From JAGVPT01 sp035505655 (GTDB lineage: Bacteria > Bacteroidota > Ignavibacteria > UBA10030 > UBA8401): a stretch of DNA of 52,528 nucleotides. A program made the translations under genes and the position numbers. Below the pieces are notes generated by a model. It ran no database searches. It had not been told where the DNA came from and saw only the letters and a list, made by a program, of their open reading frames with translations. The stretch spans positions 1-52,528 of the forward strand of contig DATJQP010000129.1 in NCBI GenBank assembly GCA_035505655.1, in the 5' to 3' direction. Shown one piece after another: positions 1 to 8,208 of the stretch. Position 1 is the stretch's first letter, and every line of letters starts with the position of its first letter.

Positions 1-1
1 G

Positions 2-607
2 CTGACGGCGATGCTTGCCTCGTTTACACTGTTTCTCTCATTGTCGGTGCCTGATCAGTCCAAGCTTGATAGTCTGGCGTCGTCTGTCTCATCGGCTGCC
101 CGGCAGCAGCAAAACCTTGGGACTCTTTCCCGGGACCTCACCTCCACGATCGAAAAGAATTCTACGATCAAAGGACAGGTGAGGGTCGTCATGACGGATG
201 CCGGCATTGAGCTTCAATTCGGGAGCAGCCTGCTTTTTGCCCCCGGAAGCGCGACGTTGAAGCCGGAAGGATATGAGGCGATCTACGACATCGGGAAGAT
301 TCTGGGATACTTTGTGAAGGCAAGAAATGCCTATGTCGCGATAGAGGGGCATACAGACGATACGCCGCTGCGCTCCACAGCCGAGTTCAAGTCGAACTGG
401 GAGCTATCGTCCGCGAGGGCAACGGAAGTTTTGCACTATCTTCAGGACACGGTTCAGATTGAAGGGAAGAGGCTCTCAAGCACGGGGTTCGCGGATGCCC
501 GGCCGGTAAACAAAGAGCGTGATCCTGTCACCGGTCAGTTTACGGAGAAGGCACGCAACGACAACAGACGGGTCGTCATCAGGATTTATTATCACCTCGA
601 GGTCTAG
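2..607 (+). CDS. motB: MotB-like stator protein with OmpA domain (5' end outside window)
   Basis: The reading frame is open at the window edge, so only the last 201 residues are visible. The visible part starts inside a hydrophobic helix (LTAMLASFTLFLSLSV), which matches the end of the single MotB membrane segment. The proton-accepting Asp normally just before this point is outside the window. After a coiled linker comes an OmpA/MotB peptidoglycan-binding domain (about residues 60-200 of the fragment) with the hallmark IEGHTDD and SNWELSSARA motifs, the second typical of MotB rather than of plain OmpA. MotB anchors the ion-driven stator to the cell wall, working with MotA, which may lie just upstream. 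The next gene, 42 bases on, is a FliF/FliG-like fusion, which supports a motor role. MotB-like family is certain; a flagellar role is not. Confidence 0.85.
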   Translation: MTAMLASFTLFLSLSVPDQSKLDSLASSVSSAARQQQNLGTLSRDLTSTIEKNSTIKGQVRVVMTDAGIELQFGSSLLFAPGSATLKPEGYEAIYDIGKILGYFVKARNAYVAIEGHTDDTPLRSTAEFKSNWELSSARATEVLHYLQDTVQIEGKRLSSTGFADARPVNKERDPVTGQFTEKARNDNRRVVIRIYYHLEV

Positions 608-649
608 GCGACAGTGGGGCACTGCAAATACAAACTTCTTGGATCAACC

Positions 650-2509
650 ATGAAAACTCGAGCTACTGGTGTGGTTTTTCTGCTCATGATGCTGTTGCAG
701 GCGAAGCTGTTCGCCTTCGACATGGAGCTGGAGAAGAAGAAGATGGAGCGAGATCTCGAGGATCGAATCTCCTCGGAAATCCGTCGTTACTTCACTGACC
801 TCAACTTCCTCGTGACCGCCGAGGTAACGCTCGTTGACCTGACCCCACCGGCAAAAAAACAGCAACCGACCGACAACCGGGATTTTCTCCTTCCGGGAGT
901 TTCCGGATTTCAGTCCCAGACGCCGGCTGAGCAGACGCAGGAGCCCGAGAAGCAGCAGTTCGGCATCGAATCGATCGTCATCAAGCTCCTGATCGACAAG
1001 AACCGTACCCCGGAAGAAAAAGATCTCCTGACAAACATCGCATTCTATACCGGCAAGCTCAACAAAGTTCGGGGCGACAGAGTCGATATCCAGGAGATGT
1101 CCTTCCCGGCGAGCACGCTTCAGCTTCAGCGGGAACAGCAACGCGCCGATCAGGAGCGACGAATCGCGGAGCTCGAAAAACAGGATTCCGCCCTCCTTGC
1201 AGCTCAACAGAAAACGACGAGCGAAGTCACCCCGAAAACCGCTGAGCAGCCGACCTTGAATACCACGACGCTCCTCCTGGCGGCATTGGGGGTGCTGATC
1301 CTCATCCTCATCATCGTTCTCCTGGCCCGCGGCCGAAAGGCTCAACCTGCCGAGATGCTCCCTCAACAAGGGATGCAGCCGATGGCCTCAGGCGTTCCGG
1401 GTGGTGGGGCGGGAGAGGAGTTGGAGACGGGAGCGCAACCGGTGATGCCGGAGCCGGGAAATGAATTCCAGGAGGCAATCGAAGTCGACAAGATCCGCTC
1501 AAGCCTCGTCGTCACGTGCGCGGGTGAATCCGACTTGACGTCGAACGTCATCCGTGATCTCATTCCGGACGCAGGACAGCGCGACAAACTCACCGTTATC
1601 ATCAATCAGCTGGGAAACAATGTCCTACAGGTGATGCGGGATCATTTCTCGATCGAAGAGATGCGTGCGCTCCAGAACCTCACACTGGAGAAACAGGAAC
1701 GAACTCCTGCGGAGGTGCACGAAGCTCTGTCGTTCTTCCAGAATCAGCTAGCCGTCAAGAGGTTCTCGGAAGCACGGTCTGCAAAACAGAATCCCTTCGC
1801 CTTCCTCGAGAAGCTCTCGGAACCGCAACTCTACTTGCTGATGAAAGATGAGCCGCCCGGAATCATCGCAATCATTCTTTCGCAGCTGAGTACACCCGTC
1901 GCCAGTTCCATGCTGAAGAACCTGCCGTCGATGCAACAGGGGGAAGTTGCGCTGGAATTGGGCAAATTGCGCCGTCTGACCTCGGATACATACGTTTCCG
2001 TGGCAAAACAGCTCGCTGCGAAGGCCGCCACAATCCCGGTCATCAACAACGTGCAGGTTCAGGGGACTGACCTCTTGCTGGATATCTTCGATAACATCGA
2101 TGAAAACTCCGAATCGTCGATCATCGAGTTTATCAAGGTCGTCAACCTCGACCTCTACAGGGAAATCTCCAGCCAGCGTGTCTCCTTCAGTGCGATCAAT
2201 CAACTCGATGAGAGCATGCTGCGTCAGATTGTGAAGGACATCTCCGGCGACGAGATCGCGATCGCCCTTAAGAACGCGCCGAAGGAGATCTCCGAGAGAT
2301 TCCTCTCCGTGCTGCCTTCAAAATCGAGGATCATACTCGAAGATCGCCTCACATCGATGAAAGCGGTTTCGCCCGACGACGAGTTGAAGGCGCGCCGTCG
2401 CATTACAAGGATGGTGAGGCAATACATCAAATCCGGCGGCGTGCCTGCGATCAGCCAGGCCCCGGTGGAGACTGGAGAGGAAGAAGCCGGAGAACCGCAG
2501 GTTCAGTGA
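650..2509 (+). CDS. FliF C-terminal region fused to a complete FliG-like rotor protein
   Basis: From the ATG at 650 (619 aa) the protein starts with a signal peptide (MKTRATGVVFLLMMLLQA...). A longer GTG start at 614 would bury it. Residues 25-155 are periplasmic and carry a FliF-like pattern before the second membrane helix (IDKNRTPEEKDLL, RGDRVDIQEMSFP). A charged helix (155-190) leads into one membrane segment (about 205-228). The cytoplasmic part holds a FliF-tail-like stretch (about 280-305), a FliG N-like region (310-370), a FliG middle domain (383-458; EHPQ replaced by DEPP at 400-403) and a FliG C domain (about 476-592). The torque helix keeps charged residues (K541, R560, D565). FliF forms the MS ring and FliG couples it to the stator; here both lie in one chain, next to motB. 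FliF RBM1/RBM2 and the first membrane helix are missing. Function as a rotor is inferred. Confidence 0.8.
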   Translation: MKTRATGVVFLLMMLLQAKLFAFDMELEKKKMERDLEDRISSEIRRYFTDLNFLVTAEVTLVDLTPPAKKQQPTDNRDFLLPGVSGFQSQTPAEQTQEPEKQQFGIESIVIKLLIDKNRTPEEKDLLTNIAFYTGKLNKVRGDRVDIQEMSFPASTLQLQREQQRADQERRIAELEKQDSALLAAQQKTTSEVTPKTAEQPTLNTTTLLLAALGVLILILIIVLLARGRKAQPAEMLPQQGMQPMASGVPGGGAGEELETGAQPVMPEPGNEFQEAIEVDKIRSSLVVTCAGESDLTSNVIRDLIPDAGQRDKLTVIINQLGNNVLQVMRDHFSIEEMRALQNLTLEKQERTPAEVHEALSFFQNQLAVKRFSEARSAKQNPFAFLEKLSEPQLYLLMKDEPPGIIAIILSQLSTPVASSMLKNLPSMQQGEVALELGKLRRLTSDTYVSVAKQLAAKAATIPVINNVQVQGTDLLLDIFDNIDENSESSIIEFIKVVNLDLYREISSQRVSFSAINQLDESMLRQIVKDISGDEIAIALKNAPKEISERFLSVLPSKSRIILEDRLTSMKAVSPDDELKARRRITRMVRQYIKSGGVPAISQAPVETGEEEAGEPQVQ

Positions 2510-2536
2510 CAATTTCGTTCCCTTCAATATCAGAAG

Positions 2537-2569
2537 AGCACCTTCCGGCAAGGTGCTTTTCTGTTTTTT
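2537..2569 (+). terminator. Intrinsic terminator after the motB/fliFG operon
   Basis: An 8-bp perfect stem (AGCACCTT / AAGGTGCT) with a 5-base loop is followed by TTTCTGTTTTTT. It lies 28 bases after the stop of the FliF/FliG fusion and ends that transcription unit, separating it from ygfZ. Confidence 0.85.
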
Positions 2570-2606
2570 GGGGAATTTCAGGAGCCTTCGTCCGTGTTGA
2601 AATGGT

Positions 2607-3641
2607 ATGAGAATCGGCACTATCAGCATGTCAGAGGACAAAACCAGAATCGTCCGCTCGGCGGACTGGTTTCGCAGAAACGGAGTCGAATGGGAAGAAA
2701 GGAACGGATGGCTTATCCCGGCGTCGTTTGGGTCGTTTCGATCTGAACTGGAAGCTCTCCGCGCCGGACGAGGGGTGATTGACTGGTCGGACAGGGGTGT
2801 GCTCGAACTCGAAGGAGGCGATGCCCTCGACTATCTGAACAGAGTCTCGACCAACGAAATCGTCGGTTCAAAGTTGAGCGGCGGTCTTCAGACGCTCCTC
2901 CTGACTGAGAAGGGGAGAGTCATCGACTCCGTCCTGTTACTGAGGAAGGAGAAGGTCATCCTTATCACCAGTCGCGGGGCATCGGATCAGGTCCGTGGTT
3001 GGCTGGAGAAGTTCATCGTTGCCGATGACGTCACGGTGCACGACCGCACGGGAGAGGTCGGGCTTTTCGTCCGGTTGCTTCCCCCTCCGGGTGCGGCTCC
3101 TCGTGGAGAATCGTTTGGAGATCCTTCTGTCCAGATCCCCTTCTTTTCGATGAAGGGTGAATTGTCTTTTATTGAGGAACCAGAGGCTTGGTTTGAAGGC
3201 CCCCTGCGGGATTCGGGATATATGCTCGTCGGAAACCGCGCTTACGAGCGTATAAGGATCGAAGCGGGAATTCCGTCATACGGAGGGGAGATGACAGGAG
3301 AGTTCAATCCTCTGGAGTTGAACCTTCGCAATCAGATCAGCTTCACGAAGGGATGCTACACAGGGCAAGAGGTGGTTGCCCGCCTTGACACTTACCGGAA
3401 AGTGCAACGCCATCTTTGCCTCCTTCAATGGCCTGCTGAGAAGCGGGAGGGTAATGTCACTGATCTGATCGGCGAGGGGAACCCCGTCGGACGCGTGTTG
3501 AGCAGGACCGGGCCCGTGGCTGGGGAAGAGATGGTGTTCGGTCTGGGAATTGTCAGGAAGGAGTTCGCCCGTACCGGAGAGCTCCTCGATATCGCTGGAG
3601 CGGGGATCAGTGCGGCCATCACCCGGGTTTTTAACGACTGA
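2607..3641 (+). CDS. ygfZ: YgfZ/GcvT-family folate-binding protein
   Basis: This 344-residue protein belongs to the YgfZ branch of the GcvT-like tetrahydrofolate-binding fold. YgfZ (IBA57 in mitochondria) helps assemble or repair certain Fe-S enzymes. The diagnostic motif KGCYTGQE, with its essential Cys, is near residue 250, followed by the usual C-terminal barrel. The N-terminal half matches the folate-binding core (ALDYLNRVSTNEI). The start may be the ATG at 2607 or the one at 2628; neither has a clear Shine-Dalgarno sequence. It is the first gene after a terminator and is followed 9 bases on by msrC. Confidence 0.9.
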   Translation: MRIGTISMSEDKTRIVRSADWFRRNGVEWEERNGWLIPASFGSFRSELEALRAGRGVIDWSDRGVLELEGGDALDYLNRVSTNEIVGSKLSGGLQTLLLTEKGRVIDSVLLLRKEKVILITSRGASDQVRGWLEKFIVADDVTVHDRTGEVGLFVRLLPPPGAAPRGESFGDPSVQIPFFSMKGELSFIEEPEAWFEGPLRDSGYMLVGNRAYERIRIEAGIPSYGGEMTGEFNPLELNLRNQISFTKGCYTGQEVVARLDTYRKVQRHLCLLQWPAEKREGNVTDLIGEGNPVGRVLSRTGPVAGEEMVFGLGIVRKEFARTGELLDIAGAGISAAITRVFND

Positions 3642-3650
3642 ATTTCTCCG

Positions 3651-4151
3651 ATGGAAACCATTACGGTCAATGGGACAACGAAGAAGGAACGATACGAGGA
3701 CCTTGTCCCGCAACTGAAAGCCCTTGTGAGTGGGGAGGCAGATCCCATTGCCAATCTGGCCAACGTCAGCGCCGCTCTGTCGATGGCGTTCCCGGAGTTT
3801 CTCTGGGTCGGGTTCTACCTGATGAGGGAGGGCGAACTGGTCCTGGGACCTTTTCAGGGGAGTGTAGCTTGTACGAGAATCAAACTGGGACGCGGCGTCT
3901 GCGGAACTTCTGCTTCGCGGCGTGAATCGATTATTGTAGAAGATGTTCAGCAATTCCCCGGGCACATAGTGTGTGACCCGGCGTCGAGGTCGGAGATTGT
4001 CGTCCCAATGTCGGATCATGCCCGGGTCTACGGTGTTCTGGACGTCGATAGCGGAAGTATTGCGACCTTCGACATCACGGACCGGAAATACCTTGAGCTA
4101 ATCGTCAGCGCGATCATTACACCGATGCTTGCCAATGGCGCGAAAGACTAG
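3651..4151 (+). CDS. msrC: Free methionine-(R)-sulfoxide reductase (GAF domain)
   Basis: This 166-residue single-GAF-domain protein matches fRMsr (MsrC, YebR), which reduces free L-methionine-(R)-sulfoxide using thioredoxin. The signature run is present: LVLGPFQG, VACTRI, GRGVCG, HIVCDPASRSEIVVP. The three Cys of the family are at positions 74, 84 and 108, with the same spacing as C84/C94/C118 of E. coli, so it should be active. It starts 9 bases after ygfZ, and its end overlaps the likely start of the LOG-family gene, so the three are probably co-transcribed. The pairing with ygfZ fits a role in oxidative damage repair. Confidence 0.93.
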   Translation: METITVNGTTKKERYEDLVPQLKALVSGEADPIANLANVSAALSMAFPEFLWVGFYLMREGELVLGPFQGSVACTRIKLGRGVCGTSASRRESIIVEDVQQFPGHIVCDPASRSEIVVPMSDHARVYGVLDVDSGSIATFDITDRKYLELIVSAIITPMLANGAKD

Positions 4152-4992
4152 AAGGAAGACGATCCCCCAACGGCCGATGAAGGCATACAAGAATGCGGGA
4201 TTTCTCGGCGGCAAGGACGCACGGCCGATAAGGATTCTGTCAGAATTTCTCGAGCCATTGAGCAGGTTCAAGTATTATGGGGTCCGTGATATCATCGTCT
4301 TTTTCGGCTCAGCGCGGATCAAACGACCGGTCGAGGCGAAAGCGGCATTGAGGGCAGTTCAGCGAAAAATGTCGCGGCACGCGCGTGCAGGACGAAGCCT
4401 GAAGGAGGAGTTAAAAAGCGCTGAGGTCGCGGTCGCGATGGCGAGGTATTATTCCGAAGCTGTCGAACTTGCGAAACTCCTCACGGCGTGGTCCATGAAA
4501 CTGAGACAAAAAAACCGTTTCGTGGTGTGTACGGGGGGAGGGCCGGGGATCATGGAGGCGGCGAACAAGGGGGCCATCCTGGCGGGCGGCCGGTCGATAG
4601 GGTTGAATATTGCTCTTCCGGCGGAGCAGTTCCCGAATCCATTCATTTCTCCGGAGCTCAATTTTGAGTTCCACTACTTCTTCATGCGGAAGTATTGGTT
4701 CATGTATCTCGGCAAAGCATTGGTGGCATTCCCCGGAGGATTTGGCACGCTCGACGAGCTTATGGAATTGCTTACCCTCCGTCAGACTGGGAAGATTAAG
4801 AAGAAGATGACAGTGATTCTCTATGGAAAAGAGTTCTGGGAGCAGACTGTGAATTTCGCCGAACTTCGCCGGCTCGGCATGATCAGTCGATCTGATTTAA
4901 AGTTATTTCAATTTGCTGATAGCCCGGCGGAGGCCTTTAAGTTGCTGAGGGAAGGCTTGAGCTTAAACTATCCTGACGAGGCACCTTTTTAG
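4135..4992 (+). CDS. LOG-family nucleoside 5'-monophosphate phosphoribohydrolase-like protein
   Basis: The protein has the Rossmann-like LOG/'lysine decarboxylase-like' (TIGR00730) fold, with GGGPGIMEAANKGA and PGGFGTLDE, the two phosphate-binding and catalytic motifs. Family members remove ribose 5-phosphate from nucleoside monophosphates; despite old names they are not lysine decarboxylases. About 100 extra residues precede the core, so it is the longer type of LOG protein. The ATG at 4135 overlaps msrC by 17 bases; an upstream TTG (4129) and a downstream ATG (4177) are alternatives. A second, shorter LOG paralogue is at 48859-49569. The substrate cannot be told from sequence. Confidence 0.85.
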   Translation: MARKTRRKTIPQRPMKAYKNAGFLGGKDARPIRILSEFLEPLSRFKYYGVRDIIVFFGSARIKRPVEAKAALRAVQRKMSRHARAGRSLKEELKSAEVAVAMARYYSEAVELAKLLTAWSMKLRQKNRFVVCTGGGPGIMEAANKGAILAGGRSIGLNIALPAEQFPNPFISPELNFEFHYFFMRKYWFMYLGKALVAFPGGFGTLDELMELLTLRQTGKIKKKMTVILYGKEFWEQTVNFAELRRLGMISRSDLKLFQFADSPAEAFKLLREGLSLNYPDEAPF

Positions 4993-4996
4993 TATC

Positions 4997-5857
4997 ATGA
5001 AAATACTTGAGGAAAAAGAAATAACGCGTTTAAAATCGCTGTGTTATCTTCTTAGCGATGACGACGAATCTATCTATAACACCGCACGCAATCATCTTCT
5101 TGAAGCAGGAGTTGGAGCGCTTCCGTTGCTGCAAGCAAATCAGGATGCGAGCGACCCGGTGCTCAGGGAGAGATCGAAGGGGGTATATGATGAGATCTGT
5201 TCTGTGCTGTTCAAGGAGCAGTGGCGATCGTTCGTCGCCACATCCAGAGGGGTGCTCGATCTGGAGACGGGAGCATTTTTGATCCCCAAGCTGGCGTACC
5301 CCGAGACGGATATGCGGATCTTCTCCGACCTGTTGAATTTCTATGCCAATGAATTTCAGGCGAGGTTAGATGCGGGAGCAACGCCTGAAGAGATTGTTCA
5401 CTCCGTTTCCCGCTTCTTTGCTGAGGAGAAGGGCTTCGGAGGACGGGACGCCGACTACTACGACCCTGACAACCATTTTCTCCAGAGAGTGATTGAGCGG
5501 AAAAAGGGTGTGCCGATCAGCCTTTCTGTTGTGTACCTTCTGGTTTTAGGCCGCCTAAATCTGCCGGTCCACGGAGTTGGGCTCCCGGGCCACTTCATTG
5601 TGCGGTTAGACTTGGGGGAAAGTCCCATCTTCGCCGATCCATTCGACCAGGGCCGAATCATCTCCGTCGATGAATGTCGCCAGCGAATGAATCGAATGGG
5701 ATATTCATTTGGAATGCAATATCTTGAGCCCGTTTCGACGAAGCAGATTCTTGAAAGGATGCTGCGGAATCTCCAGCTTGTGTTTGAGAAAAGGAGCGAC
5801 AGCTCAAAAGTCGAATTGCTCACCCAGTGCATTGATATTCTCAGTCTTAGTCATTAG
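4997..5857 (+). CDS. SirB1-family transglutaminase-like protein
   Basis: The 286 residues match the SirB1/UPF0162 family (transglutaminase-like core). The conserved block runs DADYYDPDNHFLQRVIERKK, then GVPISLSVVYLLV and HGVGLPGHFIVR, the last carrying the His of the core. An N-terminal helical part (1-90) resembles HEAT-like repeats. Its role is not established; some relatives sit near protein-release and motility genes. It starts 4 bases after the LOG gene. Its last 26 bases contain the tmRNA promoter. Confidence 0.8.
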   Translation: MKILEEKEITRLKSLCYLLSDDDESIYNTARNHLLEAGVGALPLLQANQDASDPVLRERSKGVYDEICSVLFKEQWRSFVATSRGVLDLETGAFLIPKLAYPETDMRIFSDLLNFYANEFQARLDAGATPEEIVHSVSRFFAEEKGFGGRDADYYDPDNHFLQRVIERKKGVPISLSVVYLLVLGRLNLPVHGVGLPGHFIVRLDLGESPIFADPFDQGRIISVDECRQRMNRMGYSFGMQYLEPVSTKQILERMLRNLQLVFEKRSDSSKVELLTQCIDILSLSH

Positions 5858-5860
5858 ATT
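5832..5860 (+). promoter_or_regulatory. Sigma70-type promoter of tmRNA
   Basis: TTGATA (5832-5837) and TAGATT (5855-5860) are separated by exactly 17 bases, and the predicted mature 5' end of tmRNA (5870) lies 10 bases after the -10 box. The promoter is embedded in the 3' end and stop codon of the SirB1-family gene. Matched by eye, not tested. Confidence 0.6.
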
Positions 5861-5869
5861 TGTAACAGA

Positions 5870-6231
5870 GGGGGTGAATGGTTTCGACGGGGTCGGGGAT
5901 TGCTAGACATAAGCATACCGTGCAATCCGTGTCGCACGATAATCCACGCGGAACAATCATAAGTGCAGACTACAACTACGCACTCGCTGCTTAATTCTTA
6001 AGTGGCGCATCTTCCCGGAGCAGCACCCGACATGCATCGGAGAAGGTGTCGACTTCTGTCGGGTATACCGATATCGATTCTGGAGAGATGTCGGTCAAGT
6101 GACCCCCCAGATAGCCTCCGGATCGGTGAGTTCATCCACCAGACCGGGGCGAACGAACACGAGATGAACTGAGTATGGAGAAGGTCTAGTGGTTCTCACT
6201 TCGGACCGGGGTTCGAATCCCCGCACCTCCA
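5870..6231 (+). ncRNA. ssrA: Transfer-messenger RNA (tmRNA)
   Basis: tmRNA rescues stalled ribosomes and tags the unfinished protein for proteolysis. The 5' end (GGGGGUG, then the typical GGTTTCGACGGGG) pairs over 7 bp with CACCUCC at 6224-6230. The tRNA-like T arm (GGGGTTCGAATCCCC) and discriminator A6231 close the molecule; CCA is not encoded. The tag reading frame runs from the GCA resume codon at 5965 to TAA at 5992-5994, giving ADYNYALAA, with the usual ALAA degradation signal. Its YxYAxAA shape resembles tags I recall from Chlorobi. A T-rich tract (from 6234) follows the 3' end and may serve as terminator. The length, about 362 nt, is normal for a one-piece tmRNA. Confidence 0.97.
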
Positions 6232-6252
6232 CTTCTTTTTTATAGCACTTCG

Positions 6253-7134
6253 ATGAATAGGGAAGAGTCTCGGCCTGTCCAGTTCACAAAGATGTCTGGA
6301 GCCGGGAACGATTTCGTCGTGGTTGACAACAGAACCGGGCAGGTGGCGGATCCTCCTGATTTTGCCAGGAGGATCTGTCACCGGCGATTCGGGGTCGGTG
6401 CCGACGGATTACTCCTTCTTGAGCGAAGCGAGCGCGCAGATTTCGCCATGAGGTACTACAACGCGGACGGCAGCTATGGAGGCATGTGCGGAAACGGGGG
6501 GCGTTGCATCAGCCGATTCGCGTTTGAGACTAATGCGGTTTCGTCTCGTGAAATGAAGTTTGAGGCGCTTGACTTCATGTATCGCGCCAAGATGCTGGAT
6601 GGAGGTGTTCGCCTTTGGATGAAAGATCCGTCGGATTTTCGTCTCCACCGATCGATCGACTTGGCGCGGAGCACTGTGAATTTCCATTTTGTCAATACCG
6701 GATCGCCGCACTGCATCCTCTTCATGGACGAAAATCGACATCTCGGCACGGCGCTTGACGGAATCGACGTTGACTCTTTGGGGAGGGAAATCAGGAATCA
6801 CCGGATTTTCGCGCCGGAGGGGACGAACGTGACGTTCCTGGAGAAGAAGGCGGAAAGTCTTTTTGTTGCAAGGACGTATGAACGTGGCGTTGAAGAAGAA
6901 ACTCTTGCATGTGGTACCGGGGCTGTCGCCTCCGCCGTCGTTGCCAGGAGTGTGAAAGGAGCGGCGGCGCCGGTGAAGATCAGAGTGAAGAGCGGAGAGG
7001 AACTGATTGTAGGTTTCGTGGTCAATGACAGAGGCGACTTCAGGGAGATCACGCTTGAGGGGAGTGCGCATATCTCGTTCAGGGGAACCGTTCACTACAA
7101 TTCTGCAACCCATTCCATAGCCGACATCTCTTAG
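6253..7134 (+). CDS. dapF: Diaminopimelate epimerase
   Basis: DapF converts L,L- to meso-diaminopimelate for lysine and peptidoglycan synthesis, without a cofactor, using two Cys as acid and base. Both are present: C79 in MCGNGGRC and C220 in LACGTGA. The substrate-binding motifs KMSGAGNDF, NTGSPH and APEGTNV are also in place. The length of 293 residues is slightly above the usual 275, with a short N-terminal extension. The gene starts 22 bases after tmRNA, and its TAG stop shares a base with the GTG start of the lipid kinase gene, so the two are translationally coupled. Confidence 0.97.
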   Translation: MNREESRPVQFTKMSGAGNDFVVVDNRTGQVADPPDFARRICHRRFGVGADGLLLLERSERADFAMRYYNADGSYGGMCGNGGRCISRFAFETNAVSSREMKFEALDFMYRAKMLDGGVRLWMKDPSDFRLHRSIDLARSTVNFHFVNTGSPHCILFMDENRHLGTALDGIDVDSLGREIRNHRIFAPEGTNVTFLEKKAESLFVARTYERGVEEETLACGTGAVASAVVARSVKGAAAPVKIRVKSGEELIVGFVVNDRGDFREITLEGSAHISFRGTVHYNSATHSIADIS

Positions 7135-8036
7135 TGCTCCCAACTTTTTTTGTTGTTAATCCTCATTCCGGCAAGGGGGATCCGAAGGGAGTGGTATCTC
7201 TCATCCATGAGCATTTTAAGGACAAAGGGATCCCTTATGAGGTCTTCGTCTCCGGGAGGCGCGGAGATATCCCTGAGACTGCAGCTGCCGCGTCGAAGAA
7301 GTTCCCAATTGTCGTCGCAGCCGGAGGTGACGGGACAGTCAATGAAGTGGCAAACGGACTTATAGGGACCAGCGCTGCGATGGGGATCGTGCCCGTTGGA
7401 TCGGGCAATGATTTCACGAAAGCGGTGAAGTATCCATCCAGGCCTTCAGATTGCCTCGAAGTGATTGCAAGACAGAAGCGATTGTCTATTGACGCAGGCT
7501 ACATTAAGGCCATCGCCGATGATGGAGATTCTAGGGAGCGATATTTCGTCAATGCCGCCGGCATTGGATTGGATGCCCTCGTCGCCAGCAGGGCGGCAAA
7601 CATTGGGTGGGTCAGAGGCGTCACGAAATACGCAATCGCGGCATCCGGAGTGCTCTTCAGTTATAAGCCCGGGATCTCGATCGCTGAGAGCCATGAGTTC
7701 AGAAGCGAGGGGCGGCACCTTCTCATATGCGTAGGGAACGGAATTTGTTCAGGGGGAGGTTTCTATTTGACCCCGCATGCGAAGCTTGATGATGGACTCT
7801 TCGACGTTTGCATGGCGAAGGACCTCTCGACACAGCAGATCATGAAAATTCTGCCCTTCGTTTTTGTTGGAAAGCATGAGAGGTTTGCGAACATCAGAAT
7901 GGAACGGACTGCGGCCGTCAAAATAAGGTCAGAGGAGAATCTTGCGGTCCATTTGGATGGAGAGATACTCGGTTTGGCGTTCAGGCAGATGGAAATCAGC
8001 GTACTGAGAGGAGGCCTGGATGTCGTCATTCCGTAG
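7134..8036 (+). CDS. YegS/BmrU-like diacylglycerol (lipid) kinase
   Basis: The 300-residue protein is a member of the DAGK catalytic family: NPHSGKG at 9-15 for nucleotide binding, and the signature GGDGTVNEVANGL from residue 64, then PVGSGNDF. Family members phosphorylate diacylglycerol or related lipids at the inner membrane. It begins with GTG at 7134, overlapping the dapF stop by one base. It is convergent with purL; the 172-base gap between them (8037-8208) contains a TATAAT-like hexamer at 8059 without a matching -35 box, no clear terminator and no convincing gene. The exact lipid substrate is unknown. Confidence 0.88.
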   Translation: MLPTFFVVNPHSGKGDPKGVVSLIHEHFKDKGIPYEVFVSGRRGDIPETAAAASKKFPIVVAAGGDGTVNEVANGLIGTSAAMGIVPVGSGNDFTKAVKYPSRPSDCLEVIARQKRLSIDAGYIKAIADDGDSRERYFVNAAGIGLDALVASRAANIGWVRGVTKYAIAASGVLFSYKPGISIAESHEFRSEGRHLLICVGNGICSGGGFYLTPHAKLDDGLFDVCMAKDLSTQQIMKILPFVFVGKHERFANIRMERTAAVKIRSEENLAVHLDGEILGLAFRQMEISVLRGGLDVVIP

Positions 8037-8208
8037 TGCTCAATAAATGCAATCACGATATAATATGTGTTATGTAAAGTTATGAGTGATGAAGAACTCT
8101 GTTGGAATATGGACCTTCATTGCCCAATAAACCGTGGCCTCTCCCTCCCTTCGCACCCTAAACTTTGATCTCCCCGGGCGACCCGTGCCTGATCTCGATC
8201 CTGTCTTT

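Noticed and set aside
8059..8064. TATAAT hexamer between the lipid kinase gene and purL
   Set aside because: No usable -35 box lies 16-18 bases upstream (GTGCTC at that place), and no gene or RNA structure follows on the plus strand.
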